Shown here piece by piece: positions 55,836 through 64,000 of a DNA stretch of 64,000 nt. The notes beneath the pieces were generated by a model, which saw only the letters and a program-made list of their open reading frames with translations, made no database searches and was not told the DNA's origin. The stretch's first letter is position 1. Each line of letters begins with the position of its first letter. Origin of the DNA: Methylomicrobium agile (GTDB lineage: Bacteria > Pseudomonadota > Gammaproteobacteria > Methylococcales > Methylomonadaceae); contig NZ_JPOJ01000001.1 in NCBI RefSeq assembly GCF_000733855.1, positions 1,798,001 to 1,862,000 of the forward strand, given 5' to 3'. The translations under genes and the position numbers were made by a program.

Positions 55836-57158
55836 TTAAGGTCTGCCTATGGCATGATAATCCAGGCCGCTGCGGCGTACAAACCGGGGTTCGTACATGT
55901 TGCGGCCGTCGAAGATCACTTTGTCGCGCAACGAGCGGCTTAACGCGTCGAAATCGGGGCTTCTGAATTCTTTCCATTCGGTCACAATGACCAGCGCATC
56001 GGCATTTTCCAGGGCTTCGTGGGGCGAAGCGCAGAGTTTCAAACGCGGATTGCCGCCGTAAATCCGCCGGGCTTCGGCCAGCGCTTCGGGATCGTAGGCC
56101 TGAACGGCCGCGCCGGCCCCGCACAGGCTTTCGATCACCACCCGGCTCGGCGCTTCGCGCATGTCGTCGGTGTCGGGCTTGAAGGCGAGCCCCCAGAGCG
56201 CGAAGACCTTGCCTTCGAGCTTATTCTGGTAATAATCGGCAATTTTTTCGAACAGCCGGTTCTTCTGGCGGTTGTTCACATTTTCGACCGCGTTCAACAG
56301 TTCGGCATGGTAGCCTTGTTCGCGCGCGGTGCGTTCGAGCGCCTTCACATCCTTCGGAAAGCAGGAGCCGCCGTAGCCGCAGCCGGGATAGATGAAACTG
56401 TAGCCGATCCGGCTGTCCGAGCCGATGCCCTGGCGGACCTGTTCGATATCGGCGCCCAGATATTCGGCCAGATTCGCCAGCTCGTTCATGAAGCTGATCT
56501 TGGTCGCGAGCATCGCGTTGGCGGCGTACTTGGTCAGTTCGGCGGAACGCACGTCCATCGTGATGATCCTTTCGTGGCTGCGGTTGAACGGCGCATACAG
56601 CGCTCTAAGCAATTCCGCGGTGCGCGGGTTGTCTACGCCGATGATGATCCGGTCGGGCCGCATGAAGTCGTTCAGCGCCGCTCCTTCCTTCAAGAACTCC
56701 GGATTCGAAACCACGTCGAATTCGATTTCTTCGCCACGTTTTGCCAGTACTTCGCCGATTTTTGCCCTGACCTTGTCGGCGGTGCCGACCGGCACGGTCG
56801 ATTTGTCGATCACGACCCGGTAATCGGTCATGTGCTCGGCGATGCTTTCGGCGACGGCCAGCACATAACGCAAATCGGCCGAGCCGTCTTCGTCGGGCGG
56901 CGTGCCGACCGCGATGAACTGGAAAACGCCGTGCTCAACCGCTTCCTGCGCGTCGGTCGTAAACCGAAGGCGGTCTGCCGCCTGATTTTCCCTGACCATC
57001 GCATCGAGGCCCGGTTCGAAGATCGGAATCCCACCCTGCTGCAACTTGGCGATTTTTTCCGCGTCTATATCCATGCAAACGACCTGGTTGCCGACATCCG
57101 CCAGACAGGCGCCCGTCACCAGACCGACATAACCGCTACCGAATACTGTAATTTTCAT
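55836..57158 (-). CDS. ugd: UDP-glucose 6-dehydrogenase
   Basis: The Met at 57158 ([23 protein letters not shown]) is the normal start, giving 440 aa; the extra open frame beyond it is a shadow. It has the NAD motif GSGYVGLV, family motif [24 protein letters not shown] and the catalytic cysteine in [16 protein letters not shown]. It oxidises UDP-glucose to UDP-glucuronate, a precursor for acidic polysaccharides, so it may feed the EPS locus although 26 kb away. It is divergent from relA. Confidence 0.95.
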   Translation of the reverse strand: MKITVFGSGYVGLVTGACLADVGNQVVCMDIDAEKIAKLQQGGIPIFEPGLDAMVRENQAADRLRFTTDAQEAVEHGVFQFIAVGTPPDEDGSADLRYVLAVAESIAEHMTDYRVVIDKSTVPVGTADKVRAKIGEVLAKRGEEIEFDVVSNPEFLKEGAALNDFMRPDRIIIGVDNPRTAELLRALYAPFNRSHERIITMDVRSAELTKYAANAMLATKISFMNELANLAEYLGADIEQVRQGIGSDSRIGYSFIYPGCGYGGSCFPKDVKALERTAREQGYHAELLNAVENVNNRQKNRLFEKIADYYQNKLEGKVFALWGLAFKPDTDDMREAPSRVVIESLCGAGAAVQAYDPEALAEARRIYGGNPRLKLCASPHEALENADALVIVTEWKEFRSPDFDALSRSLRDKVIFDGRNMYEPRFVRRSGLDYHAIGRP

Positions 57159-57270
57159 ATCATTCGTTTTATTATTAGAAGAAGAATTTGATTCTAAACG
57201 GCGGTAACGCCTGTCTACGCTTCCGAGTAATCGAGTCAACAGCCCGTGCGGCTCTTGCATCCTCTTAACG

Positions 57271-59385
57271 ATGTCGAAAAAAATCGATCCCAATAAATCG
57301 CTGCTGGACGGGTTTTCCGAGCCTGACCGCGAGCAACTGAACCAGGCGCTCGCCATTATTGCCAGGATTCCCGACGATCCTGATTATCACCGCCCGAAAG
57401 GATTTGAAGTGGCGGCTATTTTAACGGATTTTCATGTCGATCTGAAAACCACGCTGGCGGCCATTCTGAGCGACCCGCGGCTGAGCACCCTGGATCCCCA
57501 GCCGGACATCGCCGGCCTGTTCGGCGAAACGGTCGACTCCCTGGTCAAGGACGTGAACTGGCTGAACAAGCTTTCCGTTTACACGCCCGAAATGACGCAC
57601 CAGCCGAACCAGACCGAAACCTTGCGGCGGATGCTGCTGTCGATGACGCACGACGTGCGGGCGGTATTGATCAAGCTGGCCTATCGGATCAAGCGGCTGC
57701 GCAGCCTCGCGGGCGAACCGGAAGAAGTGCGCCACTTCATCGCGCGCGAAACGCTCGACATTTATGCGCCGCTCGCCAACCGGATGGGGATTCACCAGTT
57801 CAAATGGGAGCTCGAAGACATGGCGTTCCGCTATTTGGAACCCCTGGTCTACAAGAGCATCGCCAAATCGCTGGCCGACAAGCGGACGGAGCGCGAGCGC
57901 TGCGTGAACCGTTTCATCGAACAACTGAACGCCGCGCTCGGCCTCGAAGGCATCACCGCCGAAGTGTACGGCCGGCCGAAACATATCTACAGTATCTGGA
58001 AAAAGATGCAGCGGAAGCAGCTCGACATCGAGGACCTGTACGATCTTCTGGCCGTGCGCGTGATCGTGACCAATCTGACCCAGTGCTATACCGTGCTGGG
58101 CCTCGTGCACAGCCTGTGGCAGACCATTCCGAAAGAGTTCGACGACTACATCGCCAACCCCAAGGAAAACGGCTATCAGTCGCTGCACACGGTCATCGTC
58201 GACAACGAAGGCAACCGGATCGAGGTGCAGATCCGCACCCGCGAAATGCACGAGTTCGCCGAAATGGGGGTTGCGGCACACTGGTCGTATAAGGAAGGCG
58301 GCCGACACAACGCCGCGGTCGAAAAAAACATCGCGTCCCTGCGCAAGCTGCTCGAAGAAAAGGACAATGACGAGACCCTGGCCGAGGATTTCAAGACCGA
58401 ACTGTTCTCCGACCGCGTTTATGTGCTGACCCCGGCCGGCAAACTGATCGACCTGGTTAAAGGCTCGACGCCGCTCGATTTCGCCTATGCGATCCACACC
58501 GAAATCGGCCACCGCTGCCGCGGCGCCAAGGTGAACGGGCGCATTACGCCGTTGACCTATGCGTTGAAATCGGGCGAACAGGTCGAAGTTCTGACCGCGA
58601 AGGAAGGCGGGCCGAACCACAACTGGATCGATCCGAATCTGGGCTACCTGAAATCGCCGCACGCGATCGGGCGCGTCAAAAGCTGGTTCAAGAACCAGCA
58701 GATGGCGCAGAACATCGCGACCGGAAAGAGCATATTGGACAAGGAAACGCAGCGGCTCGGCCTGAAAATGGTCAACTTGAACGACTTGGCGAAGCACTTC
58801 AAGCATACCGACAAGGACAGGTTTTTCGAGGCGATCGGCCGCGGCGACATCAACAGCCGCCAGCTCGCCGCGTTTGTCAAGATTCCCGAGCTGGAAGCGC
58901 CGCCCGCCAAGGTGCGGCAAAAAAAGCCGTCCGCCAAATCGGCGGTTACCGTCGACGGGATCGACAACGTGCTGACCACCTTCGCGCACTGCTGTTCGCC
59001 GGTGCAGGGCGACGAGATCATCGGCTACATCTCGCACAAAAAAGGCATCATTATCCACCGGACGGCCTGCGAGAATATCCTGCACTTGCCGCCCGAAAAG
59101 CAGGCGCAGTTAATTCAGGTCGAATGGGGCGGCGACAAATCCTACTATTCGGTGCCGATTCGGATTCAGGCCCAGAGCGCCAAGGATTTGCTGGGCAACG
59201 TGACCCAGCTTCTGGCCCATTCGAAGATTCACATCTCGAACGCCTCGCTGAACACGCATCCGGATTTCTCGGCCGACCTGAACCTGACCATCCAGATCGA
59301 GAACATCGGCCAGCTGAGCCAGGTATTGAACCGGATCAGCTGCCTGCCGAACATTGTCGAGGTTTCGCGGCGGCAGACGGTTTGA
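57271..59385 (+). CDS. relA: RelA, (p)ppGpp synthetase
   Basis: A 704-aa RelA/SpoT-family protein: degenerate HD domain, synthetase domain ([53 protein letters not shown]), TGS ([32 protein letters not shown]), helical and zinc-finger region ([17 protein letters not shown]) and a C-terminal ACT domain. The HD hydrolase motif is replaced ([25 protein letters not shown]), so hydrolysis should be absent, as in true RelA. It makes (p)ppGpp on ribosomes stalled by uncharged tRNA. Confidence 0.96.
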   Translation: MSKKIDPNKSLLDGFSEPDREQLNQALAIIARIPDDPDYHRPKGFEVAAILTDFHVDLKTTLAAILSDPRLSTLDPQPDIAGLFGETVDSLVKDVNWLNKLSVYTPEMTHQPNQTETLRRMLLSMTHDVRAVLIKLAYRIKRLRSLAGEPEEVRHFIARETLDIYAPLANRMGIHQFKWELEDMAFRYLEPLVYKSIAKSLADKRTERERCVNRFIEQLNAALGLEGITAEVYGRPKHIYSIWKKMQRKQLDIEDLYDLLAVRVIVTNLTQCYTVLGLVHSLWQTIPKEFDDYIANPKENGYQSLHTVIVDNEGNRIEVQIRTREMHEFAEMGVAAHWSYKEGGRHNAAVEKNIASLRKLLEEKDNDETLAEDFKTELFSDRVYVLTPAGKLIDLVKGSTPLDFAYAIHTEIGHRCRGAKVNGRITPLTYALKSGEQVEVLTAKEGGPNHNWIDPNLGYLKSPHAIGRVKSWFKNQQMAQNIATGKSILDKETQRLGLKMVNLNDLAKHFKHTDKDRFFEAIGRGDINSRQLAAFVKIPELEAPPAKVRQKKPSAKSAVTVDGIDNVLTTFAHCCSPVQGDEIIGYISHKKGIIIHRTACENILHLPPEKQAQLIQVEWGGDKSYYSVPIRIQAQSAKDLLGNVTQLLAHSKIHISNASLNTHPDFSADLNLTIQIENIGQLSQVLNRISCLPNIVEVSRRQTV

Positions 59386-59409
59386 AGGAGATAAAAATAT
59401 CCGGCTCGC

Positions 59410-59434
59410 GTAGGTCCGGTTAGCGTAATCGGAC
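59410..59434 (+). repeat. REP singlet, GTAGGTCCG family
   Basis: GTAG, GTCCG, an AT-rich loop (GTTAGCGTAAT) and CGGAC: a short hairpin with the tetranucleotide of REP elements, directly downstream of relA. The loop core resembles the 46.65 kb motif (GTTAGCG, GTAATCGG). Confidence 0.65.
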
Positions 59435-59462
59435 GCCTGTGATCTTGGCACCACCTCTTTTC

Positions 59463-59804
59463 CTACAGCGTTTGTAGGGCGGATTCGCCGGCAGGCAATC
59501 CGCCATCGTTTTGAAGCCTGTTGGCGTTTTGCTGTCGCGAAAACGCCCTACAGCGTTTGTAGGGTGGATTCGCCGGCAGGCAATCCGCCATCGTTTTGAA
59601 GCCCGTTGGCGTTTTGCTATCGCGAAAACGCCCTACAGCGTTTGTAGGGCGGATTCGCCGTTAGGCAATCCGCCTTGCATTGAAGCCTGTTGGCGTTTTG
59701 CTATCGCGAAAACGCCCTACAACGTTTGTAGGGTGGATTCGCCGGCAGGCAATCCGCCTTGCATTGAAGTCTGTTGGCGTTTTGCTATCGCGAAAACGCC
59801 CTAC
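59463..59804. repeat. Tandem array of four 84-85-bp REP doublet units
   Basis: GTAG marks occur at 59474, 59559, 59644 and 59728, so the period is 85, 85, 84. Each unit holds hairpin 1, GTAG plus GGCGGATT (or GGTGGATT)...AATCCGCC, and hairpin 2, GGCGTTTTGC...GCGAAAACGCC ending in CTAC. On the opposite strand hairpin 2 also begins GTAG, so each unit is a head-facing REP pair (BIME-like). Units differ at a few positions (GGC/GGT, CGGCAGG/GTTAGG), showing they are not one assembly collapse. A 149-codon frame through the array is an artefact. Confidence 0.9.
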
Positions 59805-59962
59805 AGTTTACTTCTTTCCCCCAATAAATCGACAATCATGCCGCAGATAGGCGATGATCCGAAACCGAGGCCCATTCAAACATCGAAAATGCCGGGCTTT
59901 GAAAACTTCATAATAAATGTTAGAGTTGCCGTTATCCAAAATCAGCCCTTAATCTCTTAATC

Positions 59963-61528
59963 ATGCGCCCTATCGTTCACGCCGCCTTCTTATTGGCCCT
60001 TTCCCTTCCCGCGCACAGCGCCGCTCCTCTGATCGAGCGGATCAGTATTTCCAGCCAGGGCGACCAAGCGAATGCCGCGAGTTATCATTCGGCCTTATCG
60101 GCCGATGGCCGCTACGTGGCGTTTTCGTCGGCGGCAAGCAACCTGGTCGAAGGCGATACGAACGGGGCGGTCGATATATTCGTCCGTGACCGGCAAACCG
60201 GCACCACCGAGCGGATCAGCATCAACGCGGAGGGCCAGGAAGGAAACGCGGCCAGCGGCATCGACGTCTATCGGAGTGAAGCGGAGGGCGATTACCGATC
60301 ATGGGATATCCCCATTTGCTCTCAACCCGATCCCGAATCCGACCTGGTATGCCCGGCCCCCCGTAACCACGGCATAGGCCGCATCGATGCCTTGGCGATG
60401 TCCGGCGATGGCCGCTTCATCGCCTTCAGCTCGCGCGCCAGCAATCTGGTCGCCGACGACACCAATAACAAGCAAGATATCTTTGTCTACGACAGGCAAA
60501 ATCGAACGATCGAACGCGTGAGCCACGGCCCCGGCATGGCCGAAGCCAATGGCCGCTCATTTTTGCCGTCGCTGTCACAAGACGGGCGTTTTGTCGCTTA
60601 TTTGTCCGCCGCGGACAATTTGATAGCCGGCGACAGTAACGGTGAAATCGACGTGTTCGTCACGGATCGCTCAAACGGTGCGACAGAACGCGTCAACGTG
60701 AGCGGCAGCGGCCAACCCACGGATGCGACGACCCGCTCGGCCCGCATCTCGGCCAACGGATACTATGTCATTTTTAGTTCCGATAGCCAATCCTGGGCGC
60801 CTTCCGCCAAGTTGGGTTACGCAAGAAATACCAACGTATTCGTGCACGACCGGAAAACCGGTCAAACCTCGGCCATCGATAACAAGCGCATCGAATTTTT
60901 TTCCCCCTCGGCCATGCCAGCCGTTGCAAATAATGGAGAAGAAGCCGTATTTCTGGCGACGCCTTTTCAATCTTTTGGCCCTTCTTGCGGCGGCCGCATA
61001 AACGATTACGCCTACCTGCAAAATGTCAACAGAAAGACTGTCGTCCCGCTCGAAGAGGATTACTATCGTTATTTCAGTGGCATGAGCGGGAGCTGTCTTG
61101 TTCTCGCTACCCTTCCGCAGTACACCCCGATCGATCCCGGTATGTGGGTCGAAAATCCGATCGAAGCGTTCGAAACGATCGCGCTATCCGGCAATGAACA
61201 TTATGTATTTTTCAATCAAGCCCGCCACGTCATGCGTTACGACAGAATATCCCGGTCATCGGAACCGGTAAGCTACGACCCGGCCATCCCGCCGACGGGC
61301 CCGGCTGCGCGCGATCATCTGGGCGGCGTATCCGCCGACGGGAGAATCACGTCGTTCACGACGGATTCGGAACAGCGGATAAGCGGCGACGACAACGGCG
61401 TTGCGGACATCATTGTCACGCAATCGGCTGGCGACGAGGATACGGTAGACCTCGGCGTCGAATTCGGTCGATACAAACTGAGTCAGAATGGCGATGACCT
61501 TCAATTGACGATAAAGGTGATCAACTAG
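59963..61528 (+). CDS. Secreted TolB/PD40-type beta-propeller protein, ending at an in-frame TAG
   Basis: A 521-aa protein with a signal peptide (IVHAAFLLALSLPAHSA). Repeated blades follow: SADGRYVAFSSAASNLVEGDTNGAVDIFVRDRQTG, SGDGRFIAFSSRASNLV, SQDGRFVAYLSAADNLI, SANGYYVIFSSDS, typical of WD40-like (TolB/PD40) propellers. It ends at TAG (61526-61528) inside a DUF11-type Ig domain (DLQLTIKVIN just before the stop), while the frame stays open beyond and encodes the rest of that domain. It is therefore probably the truncated product of a longer gene. The function is unknown; extracellular binding is likely. Confidence 0.8.
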   Translation: MRPIVHAAFLLALSLPAHSAAPLIERISISSQGDQANAASYHSALSADGRYVAFSSAASNLVEGDTNGAVDIFVRDRQTGTTERISINAEGQEGNAASGIDVYRSEAEGDYRSWDIPICSQPDPESDLVCPAPRNHGIGRIDALAMSGDGRFIAFSSRASNLVADDTNNKQDIFVYDRQNRTIERVSHGPGMAEANGRSFLPSLSQDGRFVAYLSAADNLIAGDSNGEIDVFVTDRSNGATERVNVSGSGQPTDATTRSARISANGYYVIFSSDSQSWAPSAKLGYARNTNVFVHDRKTGQTSAIDNKRIEFFSPSAMPAVANNGEEAVFLATPFQSFGPSCGGRINDYAYLQNVNRKTVVPLEEDYYRYFSGMSGSCLVLATLPQYTPIDPGMWVENPIEAFETIALSGNEHYVFFNQARHVMRYDRISRSSEPVSYDPAIPPTGPAARDHLGGVSADGRITSFTTDSEQRISGDDNGVADIIVTQSAGDEDTVDLGVEFGRYKLSQNGDDLQLTIKVIN

Positions 61529-61813
61529 GGCGGCAAAGCTCTCGAAAGAATAAAGCTGAGCGGCAGAATGCCATTCGGTCTTAAACTGATGTCCGCGGTA
61601 TCCGACAGCGGCGCTTGCGATGTGAAAAAACATTTGCAATGCCGTTTCGACGCGTTAGCGCCCGGTTCCGAAATCCACGTCGAATTGAGCATGCAAGTCA
61701 AAAAAAGAACCGGAACAATCGCTCTTAGGGCCAAAGCCGCCTCGGCCACCAAAGAAACGAAAAACTATCGGAAAAACAATCGCGCCACGCTCAAATTCAC
61801 CCTGCCCGAATAA
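61529..61813 (+). pseudogene. Downstream part of the beta-propeller gene after the TAG
   Basis: In the same frame, with no shift, the sequence reads GGKALERIKLSGRMPFGLKL, SDSGACDVKKHLQCRFDALAPGSE and ends KNNRATLKFTL plus two residues and a TAA. This is the second half of a DUF11 domain (VTN-G... LP-G... S-G-C... C...L..G... NN-A). Removing the single TAG would give a 616-residue protein with a complete C-terminal domain. A nonsense mutation is the simplest explanation; suppression or read-through is possible. Confidence 0.8.
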
Positions 61814-61825
61814 TTCTCAAGGACC

Positions 61826-61906
61826 GTAGGGCGCAATAGGCGATAGCCGTATTGCGCCGAATGTTAGCCTCCGTGCGGCGCAATACGTTGTGCTATTGCG
61901 CCCTAC
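61826..61906. repeat. REPIN-like doublet (GTAGGGCGCAATA family)
   Basis: Outer arms GTAGGGCGCAATAG (61826-61839) and CTATTGCGCCCTAC (61893-61906) are perfect inverses. Inner arms CGTATTGCGCCG (61848-61859) and CGGCGCAATACG (61876-61887) are also perfect inverses. Each half is itself an imperfect hairpin led by GTAG. It lies between the propeller gene and polA. Confidence 0.88.
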
Positions 61907-61982
61907 GCCGGCTCTCCCGTTTGATCTTGCGTCCCGCGTCTTTTTCCTTTAGCCTTGCGCCTTTATCTTTTTATCCGCTTTT

Positions 61983-64000
61983 ATGAATGCTCCGAAACGC
62001 CTGATTCTCGTCGACGGCTCGTCCTTCCTGTACCGCGCCTACCATGCGCTGCCGCCTTTGACCAGCCCGCAGGGCCTGGCGACCAACGCGGTCTACGGCG
62101 TTTCGAACATGCTGAAAAAGATGCTCGGCGATTATCCGGACGCGCATTTCGCGGTCGTTTTCGACGCGCCCGGCAACAACTTCCGGCACGATCTTTACGA
62201 GCACTACAAGGCGCACCGGCCGCCGATGCCGGACGATCTGCGCTGCCAGATCGAGCCTCTGCATCGGATGGTGAAGGCGATGGGGCTGCCGTTGATCATC
62301 GAGGCGGGGATCGAGGCGGACGATGTGCTCGGATGCCTGGCCAGGAAGGCGGAGAAGGAAGGTTTCGACATCATTATTTCGACCGGCGACAAGGACATGG
62401 CGCAGCTGGTCAACGAGCACATCTCGCTTGAAAACACGATGAACAATGTCCGGATGGGCGTTCAGGGCGTGATCGAAAAGTTCGGCGTTCGGCCGGACCA
62501 GATCGTTGACTATCTGGCGCTGATCGGCGATACGGTCGACAACATTCCGGGGGTGCCGAAGGTTGGTCCGAAAACGGCCGCGAAATGGCTCGAACAATAC
62601 GGCACGCTGGACAATCTGGTCGCGCATGCGGCTGAGATTACCGGTAAGATCGGCGAGAATCTGCGTGCGAGTCTCGACCAGTTGCCGCTGTCGAAGCAGC
62701 TGGCCACGATCAAGTGCGAAGTCGAATTGCCGCACGAGATCGGCGAACTGACGCGCAAACCGATCGACCCGGCAGAACTGAGACCGCTGCTGTCCGAGTT
62801 CGGCTTTACTACCTGGCTGAAGGCGCTCGGCAGCGAGGCGGCTGCACCCCCCGCTGCCGCGCCGGAAGCTTTTGCCGGCAAAACCGAGTACGAAACGGTT
62901 TTGACGGAAGAACAATTCGAACGCTGGCTGGAGCAACTGGAGAAAGCCGAACTGTTCGCCTTCGACACCGAAACGACCAGCCTCGATTACAGCAAGGCCC
63001 GGATCGTCGGCGTGTCGTTCGCGGTCGAGCCGGGACAGGCGGCCTATGTGCCGCTCGCTCACGACTATCCCGGCGCGCCGGAACAGCTCGACAAGGCGCA
63101 CGTACTGGAACGGCTCCGGCCGCTGCTCGAAAATCCGCGCAAGTCCAAGCTTGGGCAAAACATCAAATACGACCTGCACGTGCTGGCCAACGAGGGCATC
63201 GGCCTGCAAGGCATCGCGTACGACACGATGCTGGAGTCCTACGTCTATAACAGCACCGCGACCCGGCACAACATGGACGATCTGGCCAAGAAATACCTCG
63301 ACGTCGACACGATCCGCTACGAGGACATCGCCGGCAAGGGCGCGAAGCAGCTGTCGTTCGAGGAAATCCCGATCGAACAGGCCGCTCCGTACGCGGCCGA
63401 GGATGCGGACATCACCCTGCGCCTGCACCGCAAACTGTGCCCGCAGCTTGCCGAACACGATGCGCTGTACCGGCTCTACAGCGAGATCGAGATGCCGCTG
63501 GTCAGCGTGCTGGCCCGGATCGAACGCAACGGCGTCGCGATCGATACGGAGATGCTCGCGCAGCAAAGCCTGGAGCTGGCCAGCCAGATCGTCAGCCTCG
63601 AACAGCATGCGCACGAGCTGGCCGGGCACAGCTTCAATCTCGGTTCGCCGAAACAGATCCAGGAAATCCTGTACGACCGGCTGCAGTTGCCGGTGCTGAA
63701 GAAAACGCCGAAGGGCCTGCCTTCCACCGACGAGTCGGTGCTGCAGGAACTGGCCGCCGATTATCCTTTGCCCCGGCTGATTCTCGAACACCGGGGCCTT
63801 AGCAAGCTCAAATCGACCTATACCGACAGGCTGCCCGAACAGGTCGATCCCAAGACCGGGCGGATTCACACTTCTTACCATCAGGCGGTCGCCGCGACCG
63901 GGCGGCTGTCGTCCTCGGACCCGAACCTGCAAAACATTCCGATCCGGAACGGCGAAGGGCGCAAGATCCGTCAGGCCTTCATCGCGCCGCGCGGCTTCAA
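61983..64000 (+). CDS. polA: DNA polymerase I, cut by the right window edge
   Basis: The first 672 codons are present. Residues 1-290 form the 5'-3' exonuclease (LILVDGSSFLYRAYHALPPL, EADDVLGCLA, STGDKDMAQLV, GVPKVGPKTAAKWL). The 3'-5' proofreading domain follows with ELFAFDTETTSLDYS (the DTE residues of Exo I retained) and AAEDADITLRL (Exo III). The polymerase domain begins and reaches TGRLSSSDPNLQNIP. The ATG at 61983 is the natural start. Function: gap filling and Okazaki-fragment maturation. Confidence 0.97.
   Translation, partial: MNAPKRLILVDGSSFLYRAYHALPPLTSPQGLATNAVYGVSNMLKKMLGDYPDAHFAVVFDAPGNNFRHDLYEHYKAHRPPMPDDLRCQIEPLHRMVKAMGLPLIIEAGIEADDVLGCLARKAEKEGFDIIISTGDKDMAQLVNEHISLENTMNNVRMGVQGVIEKFGVRPDQIVDYLALIGDTVDNIPGVPKVGPKTAAKWLEQYGTLDNLVAHAAEITGKIGENLRASLDQLPLSKQLATIKCEVELPHEIGELTRKPIDPAELRPLLSEFGFTTWLKALGSEAAAPPAAAPEAFAGKTEYETVLTEEQFERWLEQLEKAELFAFDTETTSLDYSKARIVGVSFAVEPGQAAYVPLAHDYPGAPEQLDKAHVLERLRPLLENPRKSKLGQNIKYDLHVLANEGIGLQGIAYDTMLESYVYNSTATRHNMDDLAKKYLDVDTIRYEDIAGKGAKQLSFEEIPIEQAAPYAAEDADITLRLHRKLCPQLAEHDALYRLYSEIEMPLVSVLARIERNGVAIDTEMLAQQSLELASQIVSLEQHAHELAGHSFNLGSPKQIQEILYDRLQLPVLKKTPKGLPSTDESVLQELAADYPLPRLILEHRGLSKLKSTYTDRLPEQVDPKTGRIHTSYHQAVAATGRLSSSDPNLQNIPIRNGEGRKIRQAFIAPRGF

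Noticed and set aside
59463-59804. CRISPR array
   Set aside because: The 84-85-bp units are near-identical throughout, with no variable spacers, and each contains two hairpins; it is a REP array.
59511-59960. 149-codon ORF through the tandem array, with repeating WRFAIAKTPY
   Set aside because: The repeats in the protein follow from the DNA repeat units (84-85 bp); no ribosome site or domain is present.

Overview
The window reads as a chromosomal segment of a gammaproteobacterium of moderately high GC. An exosortase-type exopolysaccharide locus, exosortase-associated families, a tRNA-Leu(CAA) and ordinary gammaproteobacterial housekeeping genes (queA, prlC, ubiD, parC, relA, polA) fit a methanotroph of the Methylococcales. 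That assignment is inference: no methane-oxidation gene lies here.

Region 1 (1-30.3 kb) is a large exopolysaccharide locus. It holds sugar-nucleotide enzymes (two DegT aminotransferases, a PglD/NeuD-type acetyltransferase, an epimerase, a nucleotide-sugar dehydrogenase), a Wzz/GumC-type chain-length protein with its partner kinase, about eight glycosyltransferases, a Wzy-like polymerase, an FkbM methyltransferase, a polysaccharide-deacetylase-like protein, a Wzx flippase, a TIGR03016-type outer-membrane barrel and a Wza-like export protein. Two secreted proteins (a beta-helix protein and an FN3/PKD/LamG protein) sit inside it. The 15.0-17.3 kb part is AT-richer and looks acquired. No initiating phosphoglycosyltransferase is seen, so the locus probably continues to the left.

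Region 2 (30.7-34.3 kb) carries an L-2-hydroxyglutarate oxidase-like gene, a fused exosortase E/CPBP protease and, upstream of it, a 121-residue protein ending in a VPEID-CTERM sorting signal. Enzyme and substrate are thus side by side. The promoter regions of the Wza-like gene and the VPEID gene share a diverged element of about 85 bp.

Region 3 (35-46.7 kb) holds a lipoprotein, HPF, tRNA-Leu, queA, a divergent module of SufR-like regulator, truncated haemoglobin and ferredoxin-type reductase, and a Fur-box-led heme/iron locus (small protein, frameshifted hemP, intact tonB-exbB-exbD, bacterioferritin). A decayed siderophore cassette follows: a TonB-dependent receptor, a PepSY protein and a PiuC hydroxylase, all with frameshifts.

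Region 4 (46.7-64 kb) is mostly housekeeping: ubiD, prlC, a pentapeptide-repeat protein, a DUF1269-like protein, a TIGR04073 exosortase-associated protein, parC, a thioesterase, UDP-glucose dehydrogenase, relA, a beta-propeller protein split by an in-frame TAG, and polA running off the end. Intergenic spaces from 36 kb onward carry many GTAG-led palindromes (REP singlets, REPIN-like doublets and a four-unit tandem array), suggesting a REP-associated tyrosine transposase elsewhere in the genome.
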